DNA from: CAYYYA01 sp964487895
GTDB taxonomy: Bacteria; Patescibacteriota; Patescibacteriia; UBA1558; 2-01-FULL-52-15
NCBI GenBank assembly: GCA_964487895.1
Contig: CAZASM010000005.1
Location: forward strand, 1 to 45,677
Reading direction: 5' to 3'
Length of the DNA stretch: 45,677 nucleotides
Positions 1-8,170 of this stretch are shown one piece after another. The position numbers and the translations under genes are program-made. Every line of letters begins with the position of its first letter. Positions within the stretch are counted from its first letter, which is position 1. The notes under the pieces are model-generated. The model did no database searches, was not told the origin of the DNA, and worked only from the letters and a program-made list of their open reading frames with translations.

Positions 1-84
1 TCGAGCATTACTCGAGCTATCTATGGACCCCGAGACGTAATAGTCTTGGGTTTTATTTTATATCATTTCTGAGCTCGATGACAA

Positions 85-234
85 ATTCTAAACCCTAAAT
101 CCTAAACTCTAAACAAATTCCAAATCCAAAAGCTCAAAATTTTAAACAAAGATACTCACGAATTTTTTTTGGAATTTGAGATTTATGATTTGAGATATCC
201 TTCGGATTTAGAGTTTCGGGTTTCGAATTTAATT
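85..234. repeat. Degenerate heptamer repeat, inverted arms
   Basis: Left arm (about 88-128) is a run of 7-nt words of the type CTAAACC/CTAAATC/CTAAACT. The right arm (about 170-228) carries the reverse-complement words (GGATTTAGAG, GGGTTT, GGAATTTGAG). The arms could fold back on each other. No gene is seen in 1-277 and no clear promoter for thrS. The form matches the other degenerate short-word repeats in this window. Confidence 0.7.
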
Positions 235-277
235 TAGAAAATTAACATTAGTTTTTAAAAACCATCACACAAATCAT

Positions 278-2035
278 ATGTCAAAAAATGAACAATTAGA
301 TAACCTCCGCCACTCCGTCGCTCATCTCCTCGCCGCTGCTGTCATGGAACTGTGGCCTGAGACAAAGCGCACTATCGGTCCAGCTATTGATGACGGATTT
401 TATTTTGATTTTGAATTCAAAAAACCAATTTCCGAAACAGACTTTCCAACGATCGAAAAAAAAATGCGAGAACTTCTACCAAGTTGGAAAGGCTTCGAAC
501 GCCACGAGCTATCAGTTGATGAAGCAAAAAAAGAATTTCGGCATAATGAATATAAACACGAGCTGATTGATCAATTTAGTGGTGAAGGACAAAAACTAAC
601 ATTTTATCGCTCAGGCTCATATTGGGATCTCTGTCGTGGTGGACATTGTGAACATCCAGAAGCTGAGATGCAACACTTCAAACTTTTAACTATTGCTGGA
701 GCTTACTGGCGTGGTGATGAAAAAAACACCATGTTGACACGTATCTATGGCACTGCTTTCTCGACAGCGGAAGAACTTCAACACTACCTCGATATGCAAG
801 AGGAGGCTAAGAAACGTGACCACCGTAAAATCGGTAAAGAGCTAGATTTATTTGTCTTCTCTGAACTAGTTGGTTCTGGCTTACCCATGTTCACACCTCG
901 AGGGACAACTATCCGTCGAGAACTAGAAAGCTATATCGGCACACTACGTGAGGAACAAGGATTTCAGAAAGTTTGGATTCCTCATATTGCGAAAACAGAT
1001 TTGTACAAAACTTCTGGTCATTGGGATAAGTTTGAAGATGATCTATTTCATGTCAAAAGCAAAAAAACCGAAAGTGGCTTTGTCTTGAAACCAATGAACT
1101 GCCCGCATCATGCGCAGATTTTCGCTGCCAATAAACGCAGTTATCGTGAGATGCCGATTCGCTATGCTGAGACGACAACAATCTATCGTGATGAAAATAC
1201 CGGTCAGCTTCAGGGTTTGACTCGTGTCAGGTCAATTACCCAAGATGACTCTCATGTTTTCTGCCGTGTTGATCAAATCCAAACAGAATTTGACATTGCT
1301 TATGGTCTAATTACCGAGTTATACCAAACAATTGGCATGGAGCTGAAAGTTCGTCTCTCGACCCACGATCCGAAACAACCAGAAAAATATCTCGGCAGTC
1401 CGGAAACTTGGAGCCGAATGGAAAATGAGCTACAAGCAATGTTGCAAGATAAAAAACGTGAGTATGAGGTTGGCGCCGGCGAAGCAGCTTTCTACGGACC
1501 GAAACTGGACTTCATGGGCGTTGATTCACTCGGACGTGAGTGGCAACTAGCTACTATCCAAGTAGATTTTAATCAACCAGAGCGCTTCCAGCTGGCTTTC
1601 ACCAACGAAAAAAATGAAGATGAGCGTCCAGTGATGATTCATGTGGCTGTCATGGGCTCAACCGAACGTTTCATGGGTGTTCTGATCGAACATTACGCTG
1701 GCAACTTCCCTGTCTGGCTCGCTCCGACACAAGTAGTACTATTACCAGTTAGCGATAAGTTCAATGAAGCAGCCGAAAAAATCGCAGCTAATTGGAAGAA
1801 GCTCGGAATTAGAGCCGAGGTTGATAGCGCTGCTGAAACCTTAGGCAATAAAATCAGAAAATCTACTGCCTTGAAAGTACCATATCAAATTGCTTTTGGT
1901 CAGAAGGAAACAGATGGCGCTGACCTACAAATCCGTGTTCGCGGTCAAGAACAACAAGTGATGATCAGCGCGGAAAAATTCCAATCTGCTCTGCAAAAAA
2001 TTATCTCAGAACGTTTGATTGATCTATCACTATAA
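278..2035 (+). CDS. thrS: Threonine--tRNA ligase lacking the TGS domain
   Basis: Cytosolic class II aminoacyl-tRNA synthetase charging tRNA-Thr. The protein (585 aa) begins directly at the editing domain: H12-x3-H16 and C119/H123 (in LCRGGH) are the editing-site residues. The catalytic core follows, with the MNCPHH zinc-ligand region at 273-278, motif 2 around 287-320, SHVFC at 325-329, and motif 3 ending in an IEHYAG segment. A C-terminal anticodon-binding domain closes it. The usual N-terminal TGS/ubiquitin-like domain of about 60 residues is absent, as often reported in small CPR genomes. The ATG at 278 has no SD in front of it. A hairpin terminator follows at once. Identification is secure. 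Confidence 0.97.
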   Translation: MSKNEQLDNLRHSVAHLLAAAVMELWPETKRTIGPAIDDGFYFDFEFKKPISETDFPTIEKKMRELLPSWKGFERHELSVDEAKKEFRHNEYKHELIDQFSGEGQKLTFYRSGSYWDLCRGGHCEHPEAEMQHFKLLTIAGAYWRGDEKNTMLTRIYGTAFSTAEELQHYLDMQEEAKKRDHRKIGKELDLFVFSELVGSGLPMFTPRGTTIRRELESYIGTLREEQGFQKVWIPHIAKTDLYKTSGHWDKFEDDLFHVKSKKTESGFVLKPMNCPHHAQIFAANKRSYREMPIRYAETTTIYRDENTGQLQGLTRVRSITQDDSHVFCRVDQIQTEFDIAYGLITELYQTIGMELKVRLSTHDPKQPEKYLGSPETWSRMENELQAMLQDKKREYEVGAGEAAFYGPKLDFMGVDSLGREWQLATIQVDFNQPERFQLAFTNEKNEDERPVMIHVAVMGSTERFMGVLIEHYAGNFPVWLAPTQVVLLPVSDKFNEAAEKIAANWKKLGIRAEVDSAAETLGNKIRKSTALKVPYQIAFGQKETDGADLQIRVRGQEQQVMISAEKFQSALQKIISERLIDLSL

Positions 2036-2052
2036 TTGGTAACTAAGAGGCC

Positions 2053-2090
2053 AAGACCTTTAGCTCCAGGCAATGAACTAAAGGTCTTTT
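2053..2090 (+). terminator. Rho-independent terminator of thrS
   Basis: An 11-bp stem, AAGACCTTTAG (2053-2063) with CTAAAGGTCTT (2078-2088), runs into TTTT 17 bp after the thrS stop codon. Confidence 0.85.
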
Positions 2091-2091
2091 G

Positions 2092-2100
2092 TGCTATAAT
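2092..2100 (+). promoter_or_regulatory. Extended -10 promoter, leaderless start
   Basis: TGCTATAAT (TGn plus a perfect TATAAT at 2095-2100) follows the thrS terminator. No good -35 is visible. The ATG at 2107 lies six bases after the -10, where transcription should begin, so the message would be leaderless. The promoter probably serves the small ORF and miaA. Confidence 0.7.
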
Positions 2101-2106
2101 AGCTCT

Positions 2107-2289
2107 ATGTCAACCAAAGCTGAAAAACGCCAAATTCTGAAAGATAAATTGCGAAAAAAAAGAGTTTCTCTGTCCCAACAAGTGAAACGTCGGGTTAGAG
2201 TAAAGCCAATAAAGGTCTCGGTAGCATTCAAGGACAACCCTCCCCGCTCCGCCAGCGAGGCGAGGCGAGGGGTTGTCCATCACCAATAA
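2107..2289 (+). CDS. Possible small basic protein upstream of miaA
   Basis: A 60-residue ORF, very rich in Lys and Arg at the N-terminus (MSTKAEKRQILKDKLRKKR). It begins at the ATG six bases after TGCTATAAT and ends 4 bp before the preferred miaA start. I recognise no family. Its last third is encoded by the palindrome at 2232-2278, so that part may be repeat insertion rather than conserved protein. It could be a real short co-transcribed protein or only the leader of the miaA message. Confidence 0.35.
   Translation: MSTKAEKRQILKDKLRKKRVSLSQQVKRRVRVKPIKVSVAFKDNPPRSASEARRGVVHHQ
2232..2278. repeat. GC-rich palindrome between thrS and miaA
   Basis: GGACAACC (2232-2239) pairs with GGTTGTCC (2271-2278), with GC-rich inner pairing (CTCCCC/GGGGAG-like, GCTCCGCC/GGCGAGGC). 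There is no T-run after it, so it is not a terminator. It resembles the dispersed GC-rich palindromes at 5215, 32121 and 41092. Confidence 0.7.
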
Positions 2290-2293
2290 CAAA

Positions 2294-3220
2294 ATGAATA
2301 AGCAAAATCTCAAACTTCTCCCTAAACCAAAAGTGATTGTTATCCTCGGACCAACAGCGTCTGGCAAATCACGGATGGCAATTAACCTTGCTCTTCAATT
2401 TGACGGCGAAATTGTCTCTGCCGACTCTCGACATGTGTACAAAGAATTTAATATTGGCACAAATAAAGAATCCTCTGAGGAATTAGCTCAAATCCCCCAC
2501 TATCTAATTAATATTTCCACACCTACAGAGCAAGTCTACCTGCCAGATTACCAACAGCAAGCCTTCGGAGCTATCGATGGTATTATCAAAAAAGAAAAAC
2601 TCCCCTTCCTTGTTGGTGGCACAGGGCTCTATCTCTCTGCAGTGATAGAAAATTATCAAATCCCCAATGTGGCACCACAACCAGAACTGCGCAAAGAGCT
2701 AGAAAAACTGACAACAGATGAACTGACCTTTCGGTTAAAAAAAGTTGACCCTGAAGGTAGTCAATTAATCTATCAAAATAATCGTTTAAAATTAATTCGC
2801 GCGATTGAATTTGCCGAGGTCAGCGGTCAAAGTTTCATTGCCAACCAACGCACTGCTCCGCCGAAACATGACTACTGTGTCATCGGGATTGAAGTGGAAC
2901 GAGAAAAACTCTATCAGACCATTAATAAGCGAGTGTTTGAAATGTTGGATCGTGGACTAGAACAAGAGGTAAAAAAACTTTCTGCCAAATACGGTTGGGA
3001 CTCACCTGCGATGCTATCGATCGGCTACCGTGAATGGAAAGAATATTTTGAGGGAACCAAAACTAAAGATCAGGTGATTGCCGAAATCCAACAAGACACT
3101 CGAAATTATTCCAAACGTCAGATGACGTGGTTTTGGCGCATGGAAAAGAAAAGTAAGATCAACTGGGTTGAGACTGAAGCTGAAGCTAAAGGAGTTATTA
3201 AGAAATTTTTAGATTCATAA
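2294..3220 (+). CDS. miaA: tRNA dimethylallyltransferase
   Basis: Transfers the dimethylallyl group to A37 of UNN-reading tRNAs. From the ATG at 2294 the protein is 308 aa, with the P-loop GPTASGKS at about 19-26, then ADSRHVYKEFNIGTNK (family form DSRQxY, here H), the LVGGTGLYLSA motif, and a C-terminal NYSKRQMTWFWR motif typical of MiaA. An in-frame ATG at 2273 lies inside the palindrome and overlaps the upstream ORF, so 2294 (4 bp after that ORF stops) is preferred. No SD is seen. It probably shares the TGCTATAAT promoter at 2092. Confidence 0.95.
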   Translation: MNKQNLKLLPKPKVIVILGPTASGKSRMAINLALQFDGEIVSADSRHVYKEFNIGTNKESSEELAQIPHYLINISTPTEQVYLPDYQQQAFGAIDGIIKKEKLPFLVGGTGLYLSAVIENYQIPNVAPQPELRKELEKLTTDELTFRLKKVDPEGSQLIYQNNRLKLIRAIEFAEVSGQSFIANQRTAPPKHDYCVIGIEVEREKLYQTINKRVFEMLDRGLEQEVKKLSAKYGWDSPAMLSIGYREWKEYFEGTKTKDQVIAEIQQDTRNYSKRQMTWFWRMEKKSKINWVETEAEAKGVIKKFLDS

Positions 3221-3270
3221 TTACCACGCCTCGCAAATATCTCAACGAACAAGCCGCTACCGTGATGAGA

Positions 3271-3296
3271 CACAACATGATAAAGAACATGCTCTT
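3271..3296. repeat. Direct repeat, copy 1 (left of 3355-4236 gene)
   Basis: CACAAC, two variable bases, then GATAAAGAACATGCTCTT. The second copy at 4282-4307 differs only at the two variable bases. TAAAGA and TCTTTA in this copy can form a 6-bp hairpin. Confidence 0.75.
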
Positions 3297-3354
3297 TACG
3301 GCTGAGTAAATTGTGTGAAACTAAGTTAACTATATTAATATTCTGCTGAAATTT

Positions 3355-4236
3355 ATGAATGGTAACTCTTCGAAATCCATAAGCCAGTATCTTCTAGCAT
3401 TCCTATTTGGAGCGGTGCAACTATCGCTGTTTTTTGGCGTGTTTTCAATTAGCCCAAGTGATAAACCGACCTCAGCGTGGAATATTGTAGTAACGTGCTT
3501 AATTTTGCAGTTTGCGATTTTATTTGCTGTACTGTATTACCATTTTCGCATGAGCAATCTTAAGGGTGACTCCCTGAAAGCATTGGTAGCGCGAGGAAAT
3601 TTTGGTCTAGTTTTATTATCTAGTATCTCTGCGATAGCGTCGCTGATGTCTACAGTCTTTCTAGATCTACCTATTTTATTACCTTTCAGTATTATTATAG
3701 TTTTTTCGTCTACTTTTATCATCCCTATTAGTTTTCGAGCACTTACTATTAAGCGACCATTAATTTTAATTATAGTTGCAGGATTTTTCTGTTCATTAAT
3801 ATTGGGTTCGATTCTGTTATCAATTGCCCCCAAGAGGCCTCGTCTTTCTGAGGAGAGTGTTTATTTAAAAACAATGCGGTCATTCCCCACACTTGAGAAT
3901 AAACTTACTTATTGTAAAAGTCTACATTATTATGCTGATGCTTGCCTGTCGAATGCTTATTACGAGGAAAATAAAAATGTTCTTGATCCAGAATTGTGTC
4001 GGAAAATTTCGAATCAACCATGGCGCTATACATGTATCATGGATATTGTTATGAAGACTCATAATCCAGAGCTATGCTTGGAGATTTCTCACTCCGGTTA
4101 TCGTTCGCAGTGCGTCATTGTGCTCGCCCAGGAGACGCGTAATAGCGATTATTGCGATTATACCGTCGATAAGGATAAAAAACTTTGCGTCTTTCGAGTG
4201 CAGGAGGCTATTGAATTCGACTCTCATAATAACTAA
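3355..4236 (+). CDS. Membrane protein with Cys-pair repeats
   Basis: Unknown protein of 293 aa. Residues about 10-165 hold four or five hydrophobic segments. The rest (about 175-290) is soluble and carries regularly spaced Cys pairs: TYCKSLHYYADAC, ELCRKISNQPWRYTC, ELCLEISHSGYRSQC, DYCDYTVDKDKKLC. Each pair is about 9-12 residues apart and repeats every 25-30 residues, consistent with small disulphide-closed helical hairpins outside the membrane (inference). It stands alone with its own terminator and is bracketed by a 26-nt direct repeat. A TATATT -10-like box lies at 3331-3336; no SD is seen. Confidence 0.8.
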   Translation: MNGNSSKSISQYLLAFLFGAVQLSLFFGVFSISPSDKPTSAWNIVVTCLILQFAILFAVLYYHFRMSNLKGDSLKALVARGNFGLVLLSSISAIASLMSTVFLDLPILLPFSIIIVFSSTFIIPISFRALTIKRPLILIIVAGFFCSLILGSILLSIAPKRPRLSEESVYLKTMRSFPTLENKLTYCKSLHYYADACLSNAYYEENKNVLDPELCRKISNQPWRYTCIMDIVMKTHNPELCLEISHSGYRSQCVIVLAQETRNSDYCDYTVDKDKKLCVFRVQEAIEFDSHNN

Positions 4237-4264
4237 TGTGCACGGGTTAGTGCACATAGTTTTA
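4236..4264 (+). terminator. Terminator of the Cys-repeat membrane protein gene
   Basis: ATGTGCAC (4236-4243) pairs with GTGCACAT (4250-4257) over a six-base loop, followed by AGTTTTATT. The stem starts at the last base of the stop codon. Confidence 0.75.
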
Positions 4265-4281
4265 TTGAGCAATTACTGCCG

Positions 4282-4307
4282 CACAACCGGATAAAGAACA
4301 TGCTCTT
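4282..4307. repeat. Direct repeat, copy 2 (right of 3355-4236 gene)
   Basis: 24 of 26 bases match 3271-3296. Read on the minus strand it encodes EEHVLYP, and copy 1 encodes KEHVLYH, so both could be remnants of one coding sequence. Confidence 0.75.
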
Positions 4308-4395
4308 CAACAGACATCTCCTTTGAGTATGAGCCTCTACGGTACGATACAGTATAAAGAAACTAGCAGTGTCGTCAAATTGATATCACAGGATT

Positions 4396-4430
4396 AGAAA
4401 ACCGCGGTTCGCAACAAGTGCGAACCGCGG
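4396..4430 (-). terminator. Terminator of the lipoprotein operon
   Basis: A perfect 12-bp stem: CCGCGGTTCGCA (4402-4413) with TGCGAACCGCGG (4419-4430). Read on the minus strand it is followed by TTTTC. It lies just after the stop codon at 4437. Confidence 0.85.
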
Positions 4431-4436
4431 CGTGTT

Positions 4437-4871
4437 TCATGTCTGCTTAGCGTAGATGTATCGATGAACCCAAGGATACACCGGCGGATAATAGAGATAG
4501 ACCACCGACCATACTTCTCGAGCGCATCGCTTACAGCTAGCCTTCAGAGGCCGATATGAAATGAGATTGGAGCATTCAGTGCCCGCGACAGGCTGACCCT
4601 CAGTGACGATACCGAGTAAGCTCAAATGCGTGCCATGTCGGTATAGTATCAGACTCTGCTTCCCGAGACTGTGAATATCGTACTGTGGTTGATGCCAACT
4701 CGTGACACCTTGATCCATGACCGCATAGAGGGAAGCTGACTCCAAACAACTATCTGGAATCTCATATAGCTGTGATACGGCCTCTGCTGAGATGTGATTT
4801 TCGCCTTGCCAGAAACAGCCGGTGAGAGAGAAGACTGCCATCATTAAGACCAGCAAGATGGATTGTCTCAT
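4437..4871 (-). CDS. Small lipoprotein, function unknown
   Basis: The start is the ATG at 4871, placed by an AAGGAGG site at about 4878-4884; an upstream in-frame ATG at 4940 lacks one. The product (144 aa) begins with a signal peptide and a lipobox LTGC around residues 14-17, so a lipid-anchored outer-face protein is expected. The mature part has several Cys (SCLES, TECSN, SCKRCAREV) and many Tyr and Pro near the C-terminus; I recognise no family. The stop is TGA. It follows a small membrane-protein gene at 4894 and probably shares its transcript. Its base composition is less AT-rich than the housekeeping genes. Confidence 0.8.
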   Translation of the reverse strand: MRQSILLVLMMAVFSLTGCFWQGENHISAEAVSQLYEIPDSCLESASLYAVMDQGVTSWHQPQYDIHSLGKQSLILYRHGTHLSLLGIVTEGQPVAGTECSNLISYRPLKASCKRCAREVWSVVYLYYPPVYPWVHRYIYAKQT

Positions 4872-4893
4872 TGCGATACCTCCTTCGTGAAAT

Positions 4894-5073
4894 CTAGAAC
4901 TTGAAAACTCTAAGTCGCATTTCACGAATCCAAAGACCAAACGAGACTATCAGCTCAAACGCCCCAAAGCAGAGCGACTGAACTATGACCAGCAGCAAAA
5001 AAGCTCCTATCAGCAGCGGCACGCAAATAGTGAGAATAGCCACTAACAGACTATTAAAGAGCAAGGTTTTCAC
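4894..5073 (-). CDS. Small two-span membrane protein (GTG start)
   Basis: A 59-residue product read from GTG at 5073, chosen because GGAGG lies six bases before it; the ATG at 5124 has no SD. Two hydrophobic stretches (TLLFNSLLVAILTICVPLLI and the following AFLLLVIVQSLCFGAFELIV region) and a basic tail ending REMRLRVFKF indicate an inner-membrane peptide. The stop lies 22 bp before the start of the lipoprotein gene. A TTGACA box (minus strand, 5147-5152) may be the -35 of the pair, but the -10 is weak. No family recognised. Confidence 0.65.
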   Translation of the reverse strand: MKTLLFNSLLVAILTICVPLLIGAFLLLVIVQSLCFGAFELIVSFGLWIREMRLRVFKF

Positions 5074-5214
5074 GACCAACCTCCAGTCCAGTACACAGAA
5101 AATTAGAAGAACAGATTTTATCAAACGTATATTAAAAAGTGGGTAGTGTCAACTGAACCACCCTGGAACTGCAGCTTGATGAGACACGAGGCCATTAATT
5201 ATCAAAAGCGACTA

Positions 5215-5265
5215 GGAGATCCCCCGCCTGCTAACGCCTGAGCGTAGCGATGGCGGGCAGGCTCC
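5215..5265. repeat. GC-rich dispersed palindrome
   Basis: GGAG (5215-5218) with CTCC (5262-5265), and CCCGCC (5223-5228) with GGCGGG (5252-5257). The apical part contains CTAACGC/GCGTAG pairing. It is the only structured element in the non-coding stretch 5153-5346, which also has a short CTACCAATCTAC-type repeat at 5312-5345. Confidence 0.7.
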
Positions 5266-5346
5266 TATGCCACGTTAGTAGTTCGTCGCACGATAATGGT
5301 CGGGATAACAGGGCGGTGTAAGCTACCACGCTACCAATCTACGATA

Positions 5347-6852
5347 CTACTGACATAATTTCTCCTTAAACAACTTCCCTAGCATTTCCGGATTCGCTTT
5401 ACCTTTGGAAGCCTTCATGCCTAGACCGATGAAAAATTGCAAAAGTGTTTCTTTGCCAGCTTGATATTGCGCGACCATCTCTGGCTGCTCACTAATAATC
5501 TGTTGTACTATCGACTCCAGGGATGCTTCATCATTGTCTTGATGCAAGTCCAACGACTCGGCGATAGAGTGAGGATCCTCTCCTGTTCGCATCATTTCGG
5601 CGAAAATCTGCTGAGCTGCAGAGCTATTAATCTTGCCTTGATACAACATAATAATAAACTCAGCTAAATCTTCTGGAGTAATCTTCACAGCGCTAACACC
5701 GTCGCCACTAAGGTTTAAATGTTTGAATAATTCTGTAGTGATCCAAGAAAAAGCTAAGCGAGATAATTTTTTACCAGATTTCTGCCACATCTCGTCTGTT
5801 GTACCATCAACTTCACCAGAAGCCTCAAGCCAATTTTTTAGTTCACTAACCACATTTTCAAAATAAGCAGCGATGTTTTTATCTACTGACAATACTTCTG
5901 CATCACTGTAAGATAACTCATATTCTTTTTGGAACCGCAAACGTTTAGCATGCGGTAATTCTGGCATATTATTACGAGCTGACTCAACTTCTTCTGGAGT
6001 GATAGCTACACGCGGCAAATCAGGCTCAGGGAAGTAACGGTAGTCATTGCTCTGCTCTTTACTACGTTGCATCAAAGTTACTTCCTGTTCATCATTCCAA
6101 CCACGGGTAGTTTCTTCTTTTGGTTCATTAGTAGATTCCCAAAGTGTTTTTTGACGATCAATTTCAAATGTTAAAGCTTTTTCCACTGAACGAAAAGAGT
6201 TCATATTCTTCACTTCTGTCTTAGGATAGAATTTAATATCACCGACTGGCCGTAGAGAAATATTGGCATCACAACGCATCTGACCCTTTTCCATCTCTGC
6301 TTCACTGACGCCCAAATAACGAGCGATTAAACGAATCTCTTGTAAAAATTTCTTGGCCTCAGCAGGACTACGGAAATCCGGCTTCGTCACCATCTCTACC
6401 AAAGGCACTCCAGCACGATTAAAATTGACTAAGGTTGTTTCGCCCTGATGAATATTTTTGCCCGCGTCTTCTTCGAGGTGCAGCCGTTCAATACCAAAAC
6501 GTCGTTCTTGGCCATCTATGTGCAGCAGAATATAACCGTCACTAGCCAGAGGCTCATCATATTGAGTAATTTGATAACCTTTCGGTAGATCAGGATAAAA
6601 ATAGTTCTTGCGGTCAAATTTTGATTTACGATTAATATGAGCATTCAAAGCCAAAGCCAAACGCATGCCTTGCTCCACCGCTGTTTTATTAATCACTGGC
6701 AAGGTACCTGGATGTCCAAGACAGACTGGACAGACATTGGTATTAGGATCAATACCATTACCTTGGTCACCATTAGCACAACTACAAAACATCTTGCTCT
6801 TGGTTTTGAGCTGCAGGTGAATTTCTAAGCCGATAATAGGTTCTAGTTCCAT
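5347..6852 (-). CDS. gatB: Aspartyl/glutamyl-tRNA(Asn/Gln) amidotransferase subunit B
   Basis: GatB (501 aa) is the kinase/transfer subunit that converts Glu-tRNA(Gln) or Asp-tRNA(Asn). The N-terminus has the family signature IGLEIHLQLKTKSKMFC, a zinc-type Cys set (CSCANGD, CPVCLGHPG), then DLPKGYQITQYDEPL and a C-terminal YqeY-like tail domain (about 350-500). It is last in the tdk-tmk-gatB run; the tmk stop is 3 bp before its ATG. gatA and gatC are not in the window, so the complex must be completed elsewhere. No SD is seen. Confidence 0.96.
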   Translation of the reverse strand: MELEPIIGLEIHLQLKTKSKMFCSCANGDQGNGIDPNTNVCPVCLGHPGTLPVINKTAVEQGMRLALALNAHINRKSKFDRKNYFYPDLPKGYQITQYDEPLASDGYILLHIDGQERRFGIERLHLEEDAGKNIHQGETTLVNFNRAGVPLVEMVTKPDFRSPAEAKKFLQEIRLIARYLGVSEAEMEKGQMRCDANISLRPVGDIKFYPKTEVKNMNSFRSVEKALTFEIDRQKTLWESTNEPKEETTRGWNDEQEVTLMQRSKEQSNDYRYFPEPDLPRVAITPEEVESARNNMPELPHAKRLRFQKEYELSYSDAEVLSVDKNIAAYFENVVSELKNWLEASGEVDGTTDEMWQKSGKKLSRLAFSWITTELFKHLNLSGDGVSAVKITPEDLAEFIIMLYQGKINSSAAQQIFAEMMRTGEDPHSIAESLDLHQDNDEASLESIVQQIISEQPEMVAQYQAGKETLLQFFIGLGMKASKGKANPEMLGKLFKEKLCQ

Positions 6853-6855
6853 CTG

Positions 6856-7536
6856 TTATATAATAGCTTTCTGTATCTCATCCCAGACTAACTGCGCAAT
6901 TTCTTCTCGTGACATAATAGTACCATCCTTCACACACTCAATCAAAGTAAAATCGTCAAACTTATCAGCAATTTCTAGATAAACCTGCTCAGCCGCCTTC
7001 AGATGATCCAAATTACCCTCATGTAAATCTCGTTTAGCACCGTTCTCAATATACGCACGGGTAACTTTCTTATCCACCAATTTCTGACTAATCTCTGCGG
7101 GCACATGTAGGATAATATTTACTTGGGGCCTAGGTATGCCTAAAATTTCATATTCTAATTCATGAAGCCAGTGAAAGAATTCGTTACGTTCATTACCATC
7201 GGTTATTTTCGCACCTTGGTGACCCATACTGGCGGTGACGTAACGATTAGATAAAATAATATATCCTTGGTCAAGCTTTTCTTGTAGTTCAAAGCTGGCG
7301 GCGAAACGATCAAGCGCATAAAACATAGAACCCTTCTTCGGCCCGACAGCTTCCAGACCGCCGTAATGTCCATTGAGGTATTGCTCTACAAAATGAGCCG
7401 AAGATTCTCCATAACGAGGAAAATCAGCAACAAATATCTTGTGGCCTTCAGCTTGTAGGCGATCGGCTAATATTTTTACTTGGGTTGCCTTACCAGAACC
7501 GTCCGTACCGTCGATGACAATCAATTTGCCTGTCAT
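6856..7536 (-). CDS. tmk: Thymidylate kinase
   Basis: Phosphorylates dTMP to dTDP. 226 aa, with P-loop GTDGSGKAT at 9-17, the DFPRYG segment around 39-44, DR and SNRY motifs of the TMP-binding site, and a LID region near 150-175. The ATG overlaps the tdk stop by four bases (ATGA), so the two are translationally coupled. It follows directly on thyX and tdk, which supply its substrate dTMP by synthesis and salvage. Confidence 0.94.
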   Translation of the reverse strand: MTGKLIVIDGTDGSGKATQVKILADRLQAEGHKIFVADFPRYGESSAHFVEQYLNGHYGGLEAVGPKKGSMFYALDRFAASFELQEKLDQGYIILSNRYVTASMGHQGAKITDGNERNEFFHWLHELEYEILGIPRPQVNIILHVPAEISQKLVDKKVTRAYIENGAKRDLHEGNLDHLKAAEQVYLEIADKFDDFTLIECVKDGTIMSREEIAQLVWDEIQKAII

Positions 7537-8087
7537 ACGCTCTTCCGTTTAGCATTGCACAGGCGACACAATGGCAGGTAAGCTTCTTTACCACCAACTT
7601 CAAAGCGTTCCTTGGAGCGAGACTTACGATAGGTCCGGGTAGCATTATCTTTCAAGCAATCAGCGCAGATAGCTTGCAGTTTCTCGATGTGTTCAGCGAT
7701 ACCCATTAGCTCTTTGGTCGCTTCGAAAGCTTTATCTTCTGCGTCCAGATCCAGACCAGCGGTAATCACTTCTTTACCAGCAGCAGCTAGCATCTCAGCA
7801 ATAGCGGTCAGCTTCTCCGCTGGGAAAAAATGAATCTCATCAATACCAACTACTTCAAAATCCGCAGCAGCAGCTAACATATGTTCCGGATCTTCGATAA
7901 CAATAGAAGCTAACCGGTTGTTATCATGAGTCACCACATCGGTTTCGCTGTAGCGATTATCTAATTTTGGTTTGAAGAGAATAACTTTACGATCGGCTAT
8001 CTGAGCACGTTTCAGATACCACAGTAGTCTGCTGGTTTTACCAGAGAACATGCAACCGGAAATGACACGAATGCTTGAATTTGACAT
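7533..8087 (-). CDS. tdk: Thymidine kinase, type II
   Basis: Salvages thymidine to dTMP. 184 aa, P-loop GCMFSGKTS at about 11-19, Walker-B-like VGIDEIHFF, and a structural zinc site formed by CADC and CRLC near the C-terminus. The lasso segment GGKEAYLPLC is typical of the cytosolic bacterial/human TK1 family. It ends in TGA, which overlaps the tmk ATG. The upstream gap to thyX is filled by a fold-back repeat; no SD or clear promoter is seen, so it may be read from the thyX transcript. Confidence 0.95.
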   Translation of the reverse strand: MSNSSIRVISGCMFSGKTSRLLWYLKRAQIADRKVILFKPKLDNRYSETDVVTHDNNRLASIVIEDPEHMLAAAADFEVVGIDEIHFFPAEKLTAIAEMLAAAGKEVITAGLDLDAEDKAFEATKELMGIAEHIEKLQAICADCLKDNATRTYRKSRSKERFEVGGKEAYLPLCRLCNAKRKSV

Positions 8088-8165
8088 TGAGGTAAGGTAG
8101 TAAGTATGAAGTATTAGGTAGTAAGTAGAAGCAACCTCATACTTACTACTTAATACATTCTACTT
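8088..8165. repeat. Degenerate GTAGTAAGTA repeat, fold-back
   Basis: Words of the type GGTAGTAAGTATGAAGTATTA on the left face their complements (CTCATACTTACTACTTAATAC) on the right, filling the thyX-tdk gap. Confidence 0.7.
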
Positions 8166-8170
8166 GTTAA

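Noticed and set aside
85..234. Telomere repeat or CRISPR array
   Set aside because: The heptamers are degenerate, there is no constant repeat plus unique spacer, and the arms are inverted.
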